DNA of 64,000 nucleotides, taken from contig JAIDHX010000029.1 of NCBI GenBank assembly GCA_029053015.1, forward strand, positions 1 through 64,000. Direction: 5' to 3'. Origin of the DNA: Lachnospiraceae bacterium. Lineage in GTDB: Bacteria > Bacillota > Clostridia > Lachnospirales > Lachnospiraceae. Below the pieces are notes generated by a model. That model did no database searches. It saw only the letters and a list, made by a program, of their open reading frames with translations, and was not told the origin of the DNA. Both the position numbers and the translations under genes were made by a program. Of the stretch, positions 26,472 through 34,540 are shown in pieces. The stretch's first letter is position 1, and every line of letters starts with the position of its first letter.

Positions 26472-27929
26472 CTACTTTTTGGTAATGGAAAGGAGCTCCT
26501 GCATCTGTTCCTTGATATCCCGCAGTGCCTTCATGTTGCGCGTCTCTGCCTCCATGGTTTCGCCCGAACGTGCAGTCACCTCCTCGGAAATTGCAGAAAT
26601 GGTCTGAATGGAATCCACAATCATCCTGTTGGCATTTTTCAGCTCCTCCGTGCTCTCATGAAGCCTTTCTATGCTGGCGCTTATTTCTCCCGAGCTCTTC
26701 TCAATCAGTTCAAAACTCTTCACGGTCTGTTCCGTGGATGTCTTGCCGTCGTTAATCCCGTCTATCATATTATAAATAACCTGCACAACTTCCCGGATCG
26801 CAGCAGACACATTGCCGATAAGTCCGTTGATGTTGCCGGTCGCCTCCTGCGTCTGCGTCGCCATACTGGAAATTTCCGTTGCTACTACCGAGAATCCTCT
26901 GCCGGCTTCTCCCGCACGCGCCGCTTCTATGCTTGCATTCAGCGCCAGAAGGCTTGTACGCGAGGTAATGCCGCCGATAAGCCCTACGATGGTCTGCATC
27001 TCCTCTATATAGGCGTCAAGGCTTTTCAGCTTGCCGGTCACTTCCTCACCGTTGCGCACGGATGCTTCTGTACATGCAGCAAGAACATCCACATTTTTGC
27101 TGCCCTCCAGAATCGCCTGTGTGGTCTGCTTCATATTTTCCGCTATGCCCTCTGCCTCAATGCTTACACGCTCCACCTTTTCCTGTATTGCCTCTGTCTG
27201 ATGAAGCTGTTGTTCAACCGCATCCGCCGTGTCCGTCGCGCCGTGCGAAACTTCGCCCATCGCCTGCTCCGTAACCTCGGATATCGTAAGCAGATCGTCA
27301 AGCCCTTTGTCGATTTCCGCTATACCAACCTTCATCTGCTCCGAAATCTTTGAAATATTTGCAAGCAGCTTCTCCGTTTCCTTCTGTGCCTCTTCAATAT
27401 TGCTTATCTGCTGCGCATTGTTCTGTCCGAGCATCCTTGCCGCAAGAAAGGAGTTTATTGCCACCATGACAACGGACGCAAGCTGCAGCAGCCCTGCATT
27501 TAGTGTGGTAAACCCAAACTTCCCCGTATAGGCGCCGCCAATCACGGCAATCAGGTTCAGGATAATCACGCCTGTATTTACCATAATAATGTACTTCTGA
27601 TCATTGAACATAACCACCATCAGAATCATGGGAATGACGAACACAAACACCATCTGGTTTTGCGCCGTCAATATGGCGTATGTGTAGAAAACTGCGTATC
27701 CAATACCAAGCAGGTGCTTTATTGCCCCCGTATCCCGATTTCCGCAAAAAGCGATGACTTCCGCAACGACCGGTGCCAGGCCGATCGCCAGCAGGATAAT
27801 CGCCCGAACGAAGGACTCTCCTCGCTGCCATGCTTCTACAAAGGTAAATGCCGTAAGCAGAATCACATTGCTGGAATGAGCGATAATTGCCACCAGATTT
27901 GTTTTTTTCAAGTGTAAATGTTTTTCCAT
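26472..27929 (-). CDS. Methyl-accepting chemotaxis protein without periplasmic domain
   Basis: The 485-residue protein has about six N-terminal helices (residues 12-170), then a long coiled coil. The conserved signalling tip is 'LLALNASIEAARAGEAGRGF' followed by 'SVVATEISSMA'. There is no extracellular ligand domain and no HAMP domain that I can see, so signals must be sensed in the membrane or cytoplasm. AAGGAGG precedes the ATG. The gene lies 9 bases after the TetR gene and 18 before the GH2 gene. This places chemotaxis signalling inside a galactoside operon. It implies an organism with chemotaxis genes elsewhere. Confidence 0.92.
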   Translation of the reverse strand: MEKHLHLKKTNLVAIIAHSSNVILLTAFTFVEAWQRGESFVRAIILLAIGLAPVVAEVIAFCGNRDTGAIKHLLGIGYAVFYTYAILTAQNQMVFVFVIPMILMVVMFNDQKYIIMVNTGVIILNLIAVIGGAYTGKFGFTTLNAGLLQLASVVMVAINSFLAARMLGQNNAQQISNIEEAQKETEKLLANISKISEQMKVGIAEIDKGLDDLLTISEVTEQAMGEVSHGATDTADAVEQQLHQTEAIQEKVERVSIEAEGIAENMKQTTQAILEGSKNVDVLAACTEASVRNGEEVTGKLKSLDAYIEEMQTIVGLIGGITSRTSLLALNASIEAARAGEAGRGFSVVATEISSMATQTQEATGNINGLIGNVSAAIREVVQVIYNMIDGINDGKTSTEQTVKSFELIEKSSGEISASIERLHESTEELKNANRMIVDSIQTISAISEEVTARSGETMEAETRNMKALRDIKEQMQELLSITKK

Positions 27930-27938
27930 AGGACCTCC

Positions 27939-28499
27939 TTAATGTACCTTAATACCATCTATCAATATTGTTACCACTTCATCAAGCGCCTGCTGATAAG
28001 AAATCTGATGCTGAATCAGAATATCCCGCTGGAAAAACTGCTCCAGCGCCGCCTCTAACATCAACTTTAGAATCGGAATCTGAATCGGCCGCACCACCCC
28101 TTCTGCAATTCCCTGCTCAATCAGCGCAATGGTTGACTCCCAGCCCGTTTCCAGCCGCAGTTCCACCTGTCTGTAAATAGTTGGATATTTATCCTTTAGC
28201 AGATAGAGCTGCCTGAAATCAACGTCCTTATATCCTTCCGGCATAACACCCAGAATTTTTCTGACTTTTTCAAGTGTGGGCAGTTTTTTATCTTCCAGCA
28301 CCTGCTGTTCGCTTTCCTTAATATGATCAAACAGATAGTCTACCATGGCAAGAAACAACTCTTCTTTGTCATGAAATACCGTATAAATCGTTTTTTTACT
28401 CATCTGCAGGATTCTTGCCACGTCATCCATGGTAAATTTCAACCCTTTTTGATTAAACGCCTGCAAAGTTCCTTCTAATATTTCTTCCCTCTGCCCCAT
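27939..28499 (-). CDS. TetR-family transcriptional regulator
   Basis: The 186-residue protein has an N-terminal TetR helix-turn-helix. It reads 'FTMDDVARILQMSKKTIYTVF' at residues 23-43, followed by 'DKEELFLAMVDYLFDHI'. The C-terminal ligand domain is unassigned. It is the first gene of the seven-gene galactoside operon and starts after GGAGGATAT. A 26-bp palindrome abuts the -35 of its promoter (28583-28608), so autoregulation of the operon is likely. A TetR protein is an unusual choice for a sugar operon, where LacI or AraC regulators dominate. Confidence 0.88.
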   Translation of the reverse strand: MGQREEILEGTLQAFNQKGLKFTMDDVARILQMSKKTIYTVFHDKEELFLAMVDYLFDHIKESEQQVLEDKKLPTLEKVRKILGVMPEGYKDVDFRQLYLLKDKYPTIYRQVELRLETGWESTIALIEQGIAEGVVRPIQIPILKLMLEAALEQFFQRDILIQHQISYQQALDEVVTILIDGIKVH

Positions 28500-28553
28500 A
28501 TATCCTCCATACCTTCAATTAGGGAAATCTATTCTTATATTCCAGTTTTCTTC

Positions 28554-28582
28554 ATTGTATCACTGTTCCGCTTTTTATACAA
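28554..28582 (-). promoter_or_regulatory. Promoter of the TetR-led galactoside operon
   Basis: TTGTAT and TACAAT are separated by 17 bases on the minus strand, 54 bases before the TetR start. Confidence 0.65.
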
Positions 28583-28608
28583 GAAACTATTTCTACAAAA
28601 ATAGTTTC
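28583..28608. promoter_or_regulatory. Candidate TetR operator
   Basis: GAAACTATTT and AAATAGTTTC form a perfect 10-bp inverted repeat around CTACAA. It abuts the -35 of the operon promoter. A related half, CTATTTCTACTAAAAT, recurs about 30 bases away at 28618-28633, toward the divergent GGDEF gene. The placement between two divergent promoters fits a shared operator. Confidence 0.55.
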
Positions 28609-28657
28609 CTCTTTTTATCTATTTCTACTAAAATTTATGTGTTCGAACGCAAAACAC

Positions 28658-28686
28658 TATACAAAAAGGTAAAATCGCGGTATACT
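28658..28686 (+). promoter_or_regulatory. Promoter of the divergent diguanylate cyclase gene
   Basis: TATACA and TATACT are separated by 17 bases, 34 bases before the ATG at 28720. The -35 is a weak match. Confidence 0.45.
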
Positions 28687-28719
28687 TTTTCCAGGGAATA
28701 ATTGCAAGGAGGTCAAATT

Positions 28720-29823
28720 ATGGCTCTTCTGAAAAACAACAAGAGCAATAAAACTTTAAATGAGAAACAATGGAAAGAATGGAACCGGACTATCTTTTCA
28801 CTGTTTTGGAAAATATGGCTGCTCACTTTGTTTGTAGAACTGCTCTTATTTTTATTTTTCAGTCCTACACCTGAGTGCAGCAAATCTTACTATTTCTATT
28901 TGTTTATTCTAACGCCCAGCGGACTTGAACTTTTAACGCTTGTTTCCTTTGAGCTTGTCTTTACGCGGCTCTTTCAGTCACATAAGCGACGGGTGGTTTC
29001 CATCTACACCATCCTCCTTATCAGTCTGTTTGCAGGGATCACCGTATGCGTGCACACCAGCGTCGGTATGCTCCCCGCCATGCTGCTGCTTCCTATGATG
29101 CTGACACCGCTTTACCGTGACCATCTTATGACGCTGCTGCAGGCAGTTCTTGTGATACTGCTGTACATAGCAGACCATTTTTACTTTATACCGAATTCGC
29201 CCTATATGCCGCCGGAGACATCGTTCAGCCCTATTGTAGATATCAGCATTTTTATCGGCGGAACAATTGTCACCTGCATTATTCTTGAAAAGGTCAATCA
29301 GGATGTTGTCATAAACGAAGAGCGCTCCCGACGAGACTCCCTGACGCATCTCTACAACCATGAAGCCTTTTATGAGGAATTGGAATATTACCAAAAAAAG
29401 TTTGAGAAAGAACAGCATCCTTTCTCCGTTATTATTGCCGATATCGATAATTTTAAAAAGGTGAACGATACTTACGGACATGCCTTTGGCGACGAGGTAA
29501 TTCAAAAGGTAGGACAGCTCTTTGTAGAAAACAATAAAAAAGAAGGCTTTAGCGCACGCTATGGCGGAGAAGAATTTTCCATGCTGCTTCCCCACGATAA
29601 GCCGGATGCTGTCGCCGAAAAAATACGCGCGGACTTTGCCGCCTTTGCCTTCAAGACCTCCCTTGGCGACGCACATTTTACCTTAAGCATCGGCGCAGCC
29701 GTCTATGACCACCCCCGCGCAAGTGCCAGCGCTTTCTTTGAGGAAGCTGACAATGCGCTGTATCAGGCAAAACGAAATGGGAAAAACTGTGTCATGGTAC
29801 ATAAAAATGAGACACAAAAATAA
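28720..29823 (+). CDS. Membrane diguanylate cyclase (GGEEF)
   Basis: The 367-residue protein has about six N-terminal helices (residues 25-205) and a C-terminal GGDEF-family domain. The domain starts at 'RDSLTHLYNHEAFYEEL'. The active site is 'RYGGEEF', a functional variant. No RxxD inhibitory site is visible. It would make c-di-GMP at the membrane. AAGGAGG lies seven bases before ATG 28720, which is preferred to the track start. It diverges from the TetR/chemoreceptor operon, and the shared control region may tie c-di-GMP and chemotaxis to the same signal. A bidirectional terminator follows. Confidence 0.9.
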   Translation: MALLKNNKSNKTLNEKQWKEWNRTIFSLFWKIWLLTLFVELLLFLFFSPTPECSKSYYFYLFILTPSGLELLTLVSFELVFTRLFQSHKRRVVSIYTILLISLFAGITVCVHTSVGMLPAMLLLPMMLTPLYRDHLMTLLQAVLVILLYIADHFYFIPNSPYMPPETSFSPIVDISIFIGGTIVTCIILEKVNQDVVINEERSRRDSLTHLYNHEAFYEELEYYQKKFEKEQHPFSVIIADIDNFKKVNDTYGHAFGDEVIQKVGQLFVENNKKEGFSARYGGEEFSMLLPHDKPDAVAEKIRADFAAFAFKTSLGDAHFTLSIGAAVYDHPRASASAFFEEADNALYQAKRNGKNCVMVHKNETQK

Positions 29824-29828
29824 AACAT

Positions 29829-29878
29829 AAAAAACTGCTGTTCCACAGAAGCTTTTCGCCTGTGAAACAGCAGTTTTT
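29829..29878. terminator. Bidirectional terminator between the GGDEF gene and kdgK
   Basis: AAAAACTGCTGTT pairs with AACAGCAGTTTTT, with an inner CACAG/CTGTG pairing. The A-run and T-run allow it to end transcripts from both strands, including the uronate operon. Confidence 0.88.
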
Positions 29879-29904
29879 CATTTATTTCTTTTCATCTCTG
29901 TTCA

Positions 29905-30936
29905 TTATCTCTGTACACGTCCGGAAGCGTCGCCGCCAGCCAGTGTCTCTACTTCCTTTCTGGAAACCAGATTGAAGTCGCCGGGAATGGTATGCTTCAG
30001 TGCGGAAGCCGCAACACCGAATTCCAGCGCAGCCTTAAAGTCCTTGCCATCCAAAAGACCGCAGATAACGCCGCCTGCAAAGGAGTCGCCGCCGCCTACA
30101 CGGTCCACAATGGGGTGTATGCTGTATTCTTTGGAATGATAGAATTCCTTGGTTTCTTTGGAATAAATACATGCAGACCAGCCATTGTCGGAAGCCGAAT
30201 GGCTCACACGCAGGGAAGATACACAGTATTCAAATCCAAATTTCTCTACCATCTGCTCAAAGATGGACTTGTAGCCTGCAAGCTCCAGTTCACCGCTGGT
30301 TACATCCGTCTCGCCGGGCTTAAAGCCAAGTACCAACTCTGCATCCTCTTCATTGCCGATGCACACGTCAACATACTTCATCAGGTTTGTCATAACCTTC
30401 TGTGCTTTTTCAGAGGACCACAGTTTCTTGCGGAAGTTTAAGTCCACGGAAACCTTTACGCCGTGCTTCTTTGCCGCAATCAGCGCTTTTTCAGTCAGTT
30501 CTGCTGCCGCGTCGGATACTGCCGGTGTGATGCCCGTAAAGTGGAACCAGTCAGCGCCCTCAAAAATAGCGTCAAAGTCAAAATCTGCTTCCGTCGCAGT
30601 AGAGATGGAGGAATGTGCCCTGTCATACACTACCTTGGAAGGTCTCATGGAAGAGCCGGACTCCAGAAAATAGATTCCAAGTCTCTCGCCGCATTTTGCA
30701 ATGTGCTTTGTGCCTACATTGTACTTTCTCAGAGCGGCAACCGCGCACTCGCCGATTTCATTGTCGGGAACTGCCGTCACAAACTCGGCGTCATGTCCGT
30801 AGTTTGCCAAAGATACCGCTACATTGGCTTCTCCGCCGCCGTAGCACACATCAAACTCATCTGCCTGAATAAATTTCTCATTGTTCGGGGTGGACAATCT
30901 CAACATGATCTCACCCATCGTAATTACTTTTGCCAT
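29905..30936 (-). CDS. kdgK: 2-keto-3-deoxygluconate kinase (PfkB family)
   Basis: The 343-residue protein has the PfkB N-terminal 'YGGGEANVAVSLANYG' and the C-terminal signature 'DRVGGGDSFAGG' with the catalytic Asp. 'NFRKKLW' and 'GNEEDAELVLG' are typical of KDG kinases. It phosphorylates 2-keto-3-deoxygluconate to KDPG, the substrate of the aldolase encoded 30 bases upstream. It is the last gene of the uronate operon and is followed by a strong terminator. GAGAGGAAAAATGAA precedes the start. Gene context makes the KDG assignment much firmer than the fold alone. Confidence 0.93.
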   Translation of the reverse strand: MAKVITMGEIMLRLSTPNNEKFIQADEFDVCYGGGEANVAVSLANYGHDAEFVTAVPDNEIGECAVAALRKYNVGTKHIAKCGERLGIYFLESGSSMRPSKVVYDRAHSSISTATEADFDFDAIFEGADWFHFTGITPAVSDAAAELTEKALIAAKKHGVKVSVDLNFRKKLWSSEKAQKVMTNLMKYVDVCIGNEEDAELVLGFKPGETDVTSGELELAGYKSIFEQMVEKFGFEYCVSSLRVSHSASDNGWSACIYSKETKEFYHSKEYSIHPIVDRVGGGDSFAGGVICGLLDGKDFKAALEFGVAASALKHTIPGDFNLVSRKEVETLAGGDASGRVQR

Positions 30937-30966
30937 TTCATTTTTCCTCTCTATTTTGTTTCATGT

Positions 30967-31932
30967 TTATTTCTGTACCAAATGCACGGCAAAGCCGCCA
31001 ATCTCTTCCTTCAGGTAAATCGCCTTCAGATTGCCCTTATCGTCCTTCTTGGCGGTCGTCTCGTCAAATTCCACGCCAAGGACATTTTCAAGGTAATTGA
31101 CTGCCCTTACAATATAGTTGGTGGCAATCGCAATGTGTCCGTTCTTGCCGAGGTAAGGCTTCTTCATCACTTCCAGTGCCTTTCCTGCAAATACAGAACT
31201 GCCGCCAACCTTCGCAGGCATACCGAAGATAAATGCAAATCTTCTTGCCGCTTTCTCTGCTTCTTCCTCATTTTCAGCATTGACGCCCACATGCGCAAGT
31301 TCAAAGCCTAACATGGTCTGTACCGCTTCTCTGGTCAGTTGTTCAATCTTGTCCCACTCTCCCGCATTAATCAAATCTCCGGGAACCATCCAGGAACCGC
31401 CGCAGGCAATAATCTTGTTGAAGTCAAGATAAGAGGTCAGATTCTTTGCGTTGACGCCGCCGGTAGGCATGAATTTCATGTTCACATAAGGTGCTGCCAT
31501 CGCCTTGATTTTTGCAAGTCCGCCGGACTGCTCTGCAGGGAAGAATTTTACCACATCAAGTCCCAGTTCAATCGCCTGCTCAATATCGGAAGGGCTTGAG
31601 GTACCCGGCGTGATGGGAACATTCTTCTCGATACAATATTTTACGGTATTGGGGTTTAATCCCGGACTTACAATAAACTGCGCGCCCGCTGCCACTGCCG
31701 CATCTACCTGCGCTGCATTGAGTACAGTGCCTGCGCCCACGCACATATCAGGGAAATTCTCCGTCATCGCTTTGATAGCGCCTGCTGCTGCATCCGTACG
31801 GAAAGTAACCTCTGCACAGGGAAGTCCGCCGTTGCAGAGCGCCTTTGCAAGAGGAACCGCATCCTCCACCCTGTCAATCTTTACCACCGGCACAATGCCG
31901 ATTTTGCTGATTTTCTCTAAAACTGCATTCAT
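30967..31932 (-). CDS. eda: KDPG/KHG aldolase fused to a VOC-like domain
   Basis: The 321-residue protein is about 110 residues longer than ordinary Eda. Residues 1-210 are the class I aldolase: 'CAEVTFRT' carries the catalytic Glu41, 'GAGTVL' is conserved, and Lys129 in 'VVKFFPAE' is the Schiff-base lysine. It splits KDPG into pyruvate and glyceraldehyde-3-phosphate. Residues 212-321 resemble a glyoxalase/VOC fold: 'FELAHVGVNAENEEEA' and 'NGHIAIATNYIVRAVNYLENV'. The extension's task is unknown; metal-dependent isomerisation or structure are possible. AGGAG lies before the start, and a small hairpin sits in the leader. Confidence 0.92.
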   Translation of the reverse strand: MNAVLEKISKIGIVPVVKIDRVEDAVPLAKALCNGGLPCAEVTFRTDAAAGAIKAMTENFPDMCVGAGTVLNAAQVDAAVAAGAQFIVSPGLNPNTVKYCIEKNVPITPGTSSPSDIEQAIELGLDVVKFFPAEQSGGLAKIKAMAAPYVNMKFMPTGGVNAKNLTSYLDFNKIIACGGSWMVPGDLINAGEWDKIEQLTREAVQTMLGFELAHVGVNAENEEEAEKAARRFAFIFGMPAKVGGSSVFAGKALEVMKKPYLGKNGHIAIATNYIVRAVNYLENVLGVEFDETTAKKDDKGNLKAIYLKEEIGGFAVHLVQK

Positions 31933-31947
31933 GACAATCTCCTATCT

Positions 31948-32001
31948 GCCCGTTCGGGCTTTTCCTCGCAGGCAGGCCGGACTCGCTGCGCGCCTCCGGC
32001 C
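31948..32001. other. Two stem-loops between the RpiB-like gene and eda
   Basis: GGCCGGA pairs with TCCGGCC over a G+C-rich loop (31975-32001), and GCCCG/CGGGC forms a tight hairpin (31948-31959). Both lie just ahead of the eda ribosome binding site on the minus-strand transcript. There is no T-run in that direction, so mRNA processing or stability is more likely than termination. Confidence 0.45.
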
Positions 32002-32012
32002 GCCGCTTATTT

Positions 32013-32651
32013 TTATGCTAATACTTCCTTTACTGCCGCCGCTATCTTATCGCATTTGCAGTCTGCAAAGAAATACTCCGCAAACTTCTCACCTGACAGC
32101 GCGCCCTTTACAAGCTCCCTGTCCAGATTCTTTAAGATAGTTACCATGTCAACATGCGTAACCTCCTTTACGGCGTCCAGAATCTTTTTGTTGCGCTGCT
32201 CCGGCTCCACACGCTCCTTCGGATAACCGCCGCCCCCCGGCGTACAGAATAATTTTTCAAAAATATATTCCAGATTCAGCTCTCCGCCCCAGCCAAAGTT
32301 CTCAGCAAAGGGAAGCGCCACGCAGTTGCCGTCGTTGACCTGTGAAAACAGGTACGCGTCAAGCGGGGATTCAATATGTCCGCAGAGCACTTTCGGGAAG
32401 GAGTTGCACGCCAGCATAGCGCCCTCTCCTGTGCCGCAGCCGGTAATCACGTAATCCGCTGCACCCGAATTCAAAAGCACTGCCGCCAGTATGCCGTTCT
32501 GCACATAGGTCAGGGAATGCGCGTCTTCCGCGGAATACATCCCATAGTTGACCACCTCATGTCCCATCGGCTCCACTACCTTCTTTAAAGTCTCATACAC
32601 CAGCCCATTCTTAGCCGCCTGACTGTTCTCATTAATTAATGCAATTTTCAT
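32013..32651 (-). CDS. RpiB/LacAB-family isomerase, DhuI-like
   Basis: The 212-residue protein belongs to the RpiB/LacA/LacB fold: 'KIALINENSQA' at the start and 'GAADYVITGCGTGEGAMLACN' holding the catalytic Cys/Thr-Gly loop. In streptococci a member of this family, DhuI, isomerises 4-deoxy-5-keto-uronate before the dehydrogenase DhuD. Given its place beside kduD, that activity is the best guess here. KduI, unrelated in fold, is in the same operon and is assigned the same reaction. A sugar-phosphate isomerase role is the alternative. AAGGAG precedes ATG 32651, so the longer track ORF is not used. Confidence 0.82.
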   Translation of the reverse strand: MKIALINENSQAAKNGLVYETLKKVVEPMGHEVVNYGMYSAEDAHSLTYVQNGILAAVLLNSGAADYVITGCGTGEGAMLACNSFPKVLCGHIESPLDAYLFSQVNDGNCVALPFAENFGWGGELNLEYIFEKLFCTPGGGGYPKERVEPEQRNKKILDAVKEVTHVDMVTILKNLDRELVKGALSGEKFAEYFFADCKCDKIAAAVKEVLA

Positions 32652-32700
32652 TTTTTGCTCCTTTTTATGTTTGCAATCATTGCAGATAGTGACCCGCAAG

Positions 32701-32785
32701 AAGAATCGCCAGAGGCGATTCTTCGAGGAATGACTTAGTTGCTCTTAGGCTGTGTATTTTACAGCCTTAGTGCAACTTCATTCCT
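32701..32785. other. Tandem stem-loops after kduD
   Basis: AAGAATCGCC/GGCGATTCTT forms a perfect 10-bp hairpin (32701-32723). Next to it a longer interrupted hairpin runs from AGGAATGA to TTCATTCCT (32726-32785). They start one base after the kduD stop and precede the RpiB-like gene. They look like an intercistronic processing or partial termination site. Confidence 0.55.
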
Positions 32786-32786
32786 T

Positions 32787-33590
32787 TTATTCAGGCTGCT
32801 TTCCGATATAAGCCAGAATACCGCCGTCTACATAGAGAATATGTCCGTTTACTGCATTGGAAGCCTCAGAAGCTAAGAATACAGCGGGACCGGTCAGTTC
32901 TTCTGCCTTTAACCAGCGGTTTGCAGGTGTTTTTGCACAGATAAACTGATCGAAAGGATGTCTGCTGCCGTCCGGCTGAATCTCACGCAAAGGCGCTGTC
33001 TGGGGTGTCTCAATGTAGCCGGGTCCAAGGCCGTTACACTGAATGTTATACTGTCCGTACTCAGAGCAGATATTTCTTGTGAGCATCTTTAAACCGCCCT
33101 TTGCTGCTGCATAAGCAGATACTGTTTCGCGTCCCAGCTCAGACATCATGGAGCAGATGTTGATAATCTTGCCATGTCCCTTCTGAATCATGGAAGGAAT
33201 AACAGCCTTGGATACAATAAACGGTGCGTTCAAATCCACATCGATAACCTGTCTGAACTGCTCAGCCGTCATCTCTGTCATAGGGATACGCTTGATGATA
33301 CCGGCATTGTTTACCAAAATATCAATTACGCCGACTTCCTTTTCAATCTGCGCAACCATGGCATTTACTGCCTCTTCATTCGTAACGTCACATACATAAC
33401 CATGAGCCTTGATGCCTTTTTCCTCATATGCGGCAAGTCCCTTGTCAACCAGCTCCTGCTTGATATCGTTAAAGCAGATAGTAGCGCCTGCCTCAGCATA
33501 TGCAGAAGCAATTGCAAAACCAATACCGTAGGATGCCCCTGTTACCAATGCAACCTTGCCTTCCAAACTGAAATTTGTGTACTCGCTCAT
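32787..33590 (-). CDS. kduD: SDR oxidoreductase, KduD/DhuD-like
   Basis: The 267-residue short-chain dehydrogenase has the cofactor loop 'TGASYGIG', 'NNAGI', catalytic Ser in 'NICSMMSE', and 'YAAAKGG' with the Tyr-Lys pair. 'GPGYIETPQTAPLR' is typical of the gluconate-5-dehydrogenase/KduD branch. It would reduce 2,5-diketo-3-deoxygluconate to 2-keto-3-deoxygluconate with NAD(P)H. The gene lies 32 bases after kduI with GAAGGAG before its start. A gluconate-5-dehydrogenase (IdnO-like) label would fit sequence alone, but the operon argues for KduD or DhuD. Confidence 0.9.
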   Translation of the reverse strand: MSEYTNFSLEGKVALVTGASYGIGFAIASAYAEAGATICFNDIKQELVDKGLAAYEEKGIKAHGYVCDVTNEEAVNAMVAQIEKEVGVIDILVNNAGIIKRIPMTEMTAEQFRQVIDVDLNAPFIVSKAVIPSMIQKGHGKIINICSMMSELGRETVSAYAAAKGGLKMLTRNICSEYGQYNIQCNGLGPGYIETPQTAPLREIQPDGSRHPFDQFICAKTPANRWLKAEELTGPAVFLASEASNAVNGHILYVDGGILAYIGKQPE

Positions 33591-33622
33591 TTTTCTTCTC
33601 CTTCTCTTATTATAATTTTATG

Positions 33623-34483
33623 TTACATTAAATCCTTCATCGCAACGCCGTCCATATCATCAAAATCCTGATTTTCTCCGACCATGCCCCAGATAAAGGT
33701 ATAGGCTCTGGAACCGCAGCCTGAGTGAATGGACCAGCTCGGGGAAATCACCGCTTCTTCGTTGCGCATCACAATATGCCTTGTCTCGTTCGGCTCTCCC
33801 ATGTAATGCATCACGAAAGCATCCTCCGGCATTTCAAAATAGAGGTATACCTCCATGCGTCTGTCGTGTGTATGACAAGGCATCGTGTTCCAGACACTTC
33901 CGGGCTCCAGCTTCGTCATGCCCATTTCCAACTGGCAGCTTTCTACCTGTCCGGGCAGGATGTATTTGCAGATAACTCTGTGGTTTGCATCCTCTAAGCT
34001 TCCCAACTCAACCTTGTTTTCATCCTTTACAATAACGACTCCCTCTTCAGGCTCTCCTTCCGGCTTAATCAGCACGGTGGGACAGGTTCTGTGCGCCGGA
34101 GCGCTGTTTAAGTAGAACTTAGCCGGATTCTTTCCATCCTCGCTGGCAAAGATAATTTCCTTAGAGCCCATGCCGATATACATGGCTTCCTTAAATCCCA
34201 CTTTGTAAGCCCTTCCATCTACCGTAATGGTTCCTGCACCACCAATGTTGATGACGCCAAGCTCTCTTCTCTGGCAGAAGTACTCCGCACGAAGCTCGTC
34301 CCCCGCTGTCAGCACAAGGGGCTCCACGGGCACTGCCGCTCCTGTAATAATTCTGTCAATGTGGCTGTATACCAGCTTAATCTCGCCCGGGACAAACAGA
34401 TTCTGAATCAGAAATTCCTCCCGCAGCCTCTCCGTGGTATAATGCTTCACATCTCTGGGTGATACTGCTGTTCTCAGTTCCAC
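33623..34483 (-). CDS. kduI: 5-keto-4-deoxyuronate isomerase
   Basis: The 286-residue cupin protein matches KduI in length and motifs: 'PRDVKHYTTERLREEFLI' at the N-terminus, 'RRELGVINIGG', the zinc-ligand stretch 'PCHTHDRRMEVYLYF', and 'WSIHSGCGSRAYTFIWGM' near the end. It converts 4-deoxy-5-ketouronate, released from unsaturated pectin or glycosaminoglycan fragments, to 2,5-diketo-3-deoxygluconate. The start codon is GTG; GGAG lies about 11 bases before it. It is the first gene of the uronate operon. A palindrome abuts its extended -10 promoter (34541-34559). Confidence 0.94.
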   Translation of the reverse strand: MELRTAVSPRDVKHYTTERLREEFLIQNLFVPGEIKLVYSHIDRIITGAAVPVEPLVLTAGDELRAEYFCQRRELGVINIGGAGTITVDGRAYKVGFKEAMYIGMGSKEIIFASEDGKNPAKFYLNSAPAHRTCPTVLIKPEGEPEEGVVIVKDENKVELGSLEDANHRVICKYILPGQVESCQLEMGMTKLEPGSVWNTMPCHTHDRRMEVYLYFEMPEDAFVMHYMGEPNETRHIVMRNEEAVISPSWSIHSGCGSRAYTFIWGMVGENQDFDDMDGVAMKDLM

Positions 34484-34507
34484 GCCTGCCTACACTCCTT
34501 TCTTTTT

Positions 34508-34522
34508 GGCAGTAAAACTGCC
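34508..34522 (-). promoter_or_regulatory. Small hairpin in the kduI leader
   Basis: GGCAGT and ACTGCC pair around a three-base loop and are followed by AAAAAG on the transcript. It lies between the transcript start and the ribosome binding site. It is too small to call an attenuator. Confidence 0.35.
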
Positions 34523-34540
34523 CTTTTTGATAAATTCTCA

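Noticed and set aside
30463-31311. 282-residue plus-strand ORF
   Set aside because: It is antisense to kdgK and eda.
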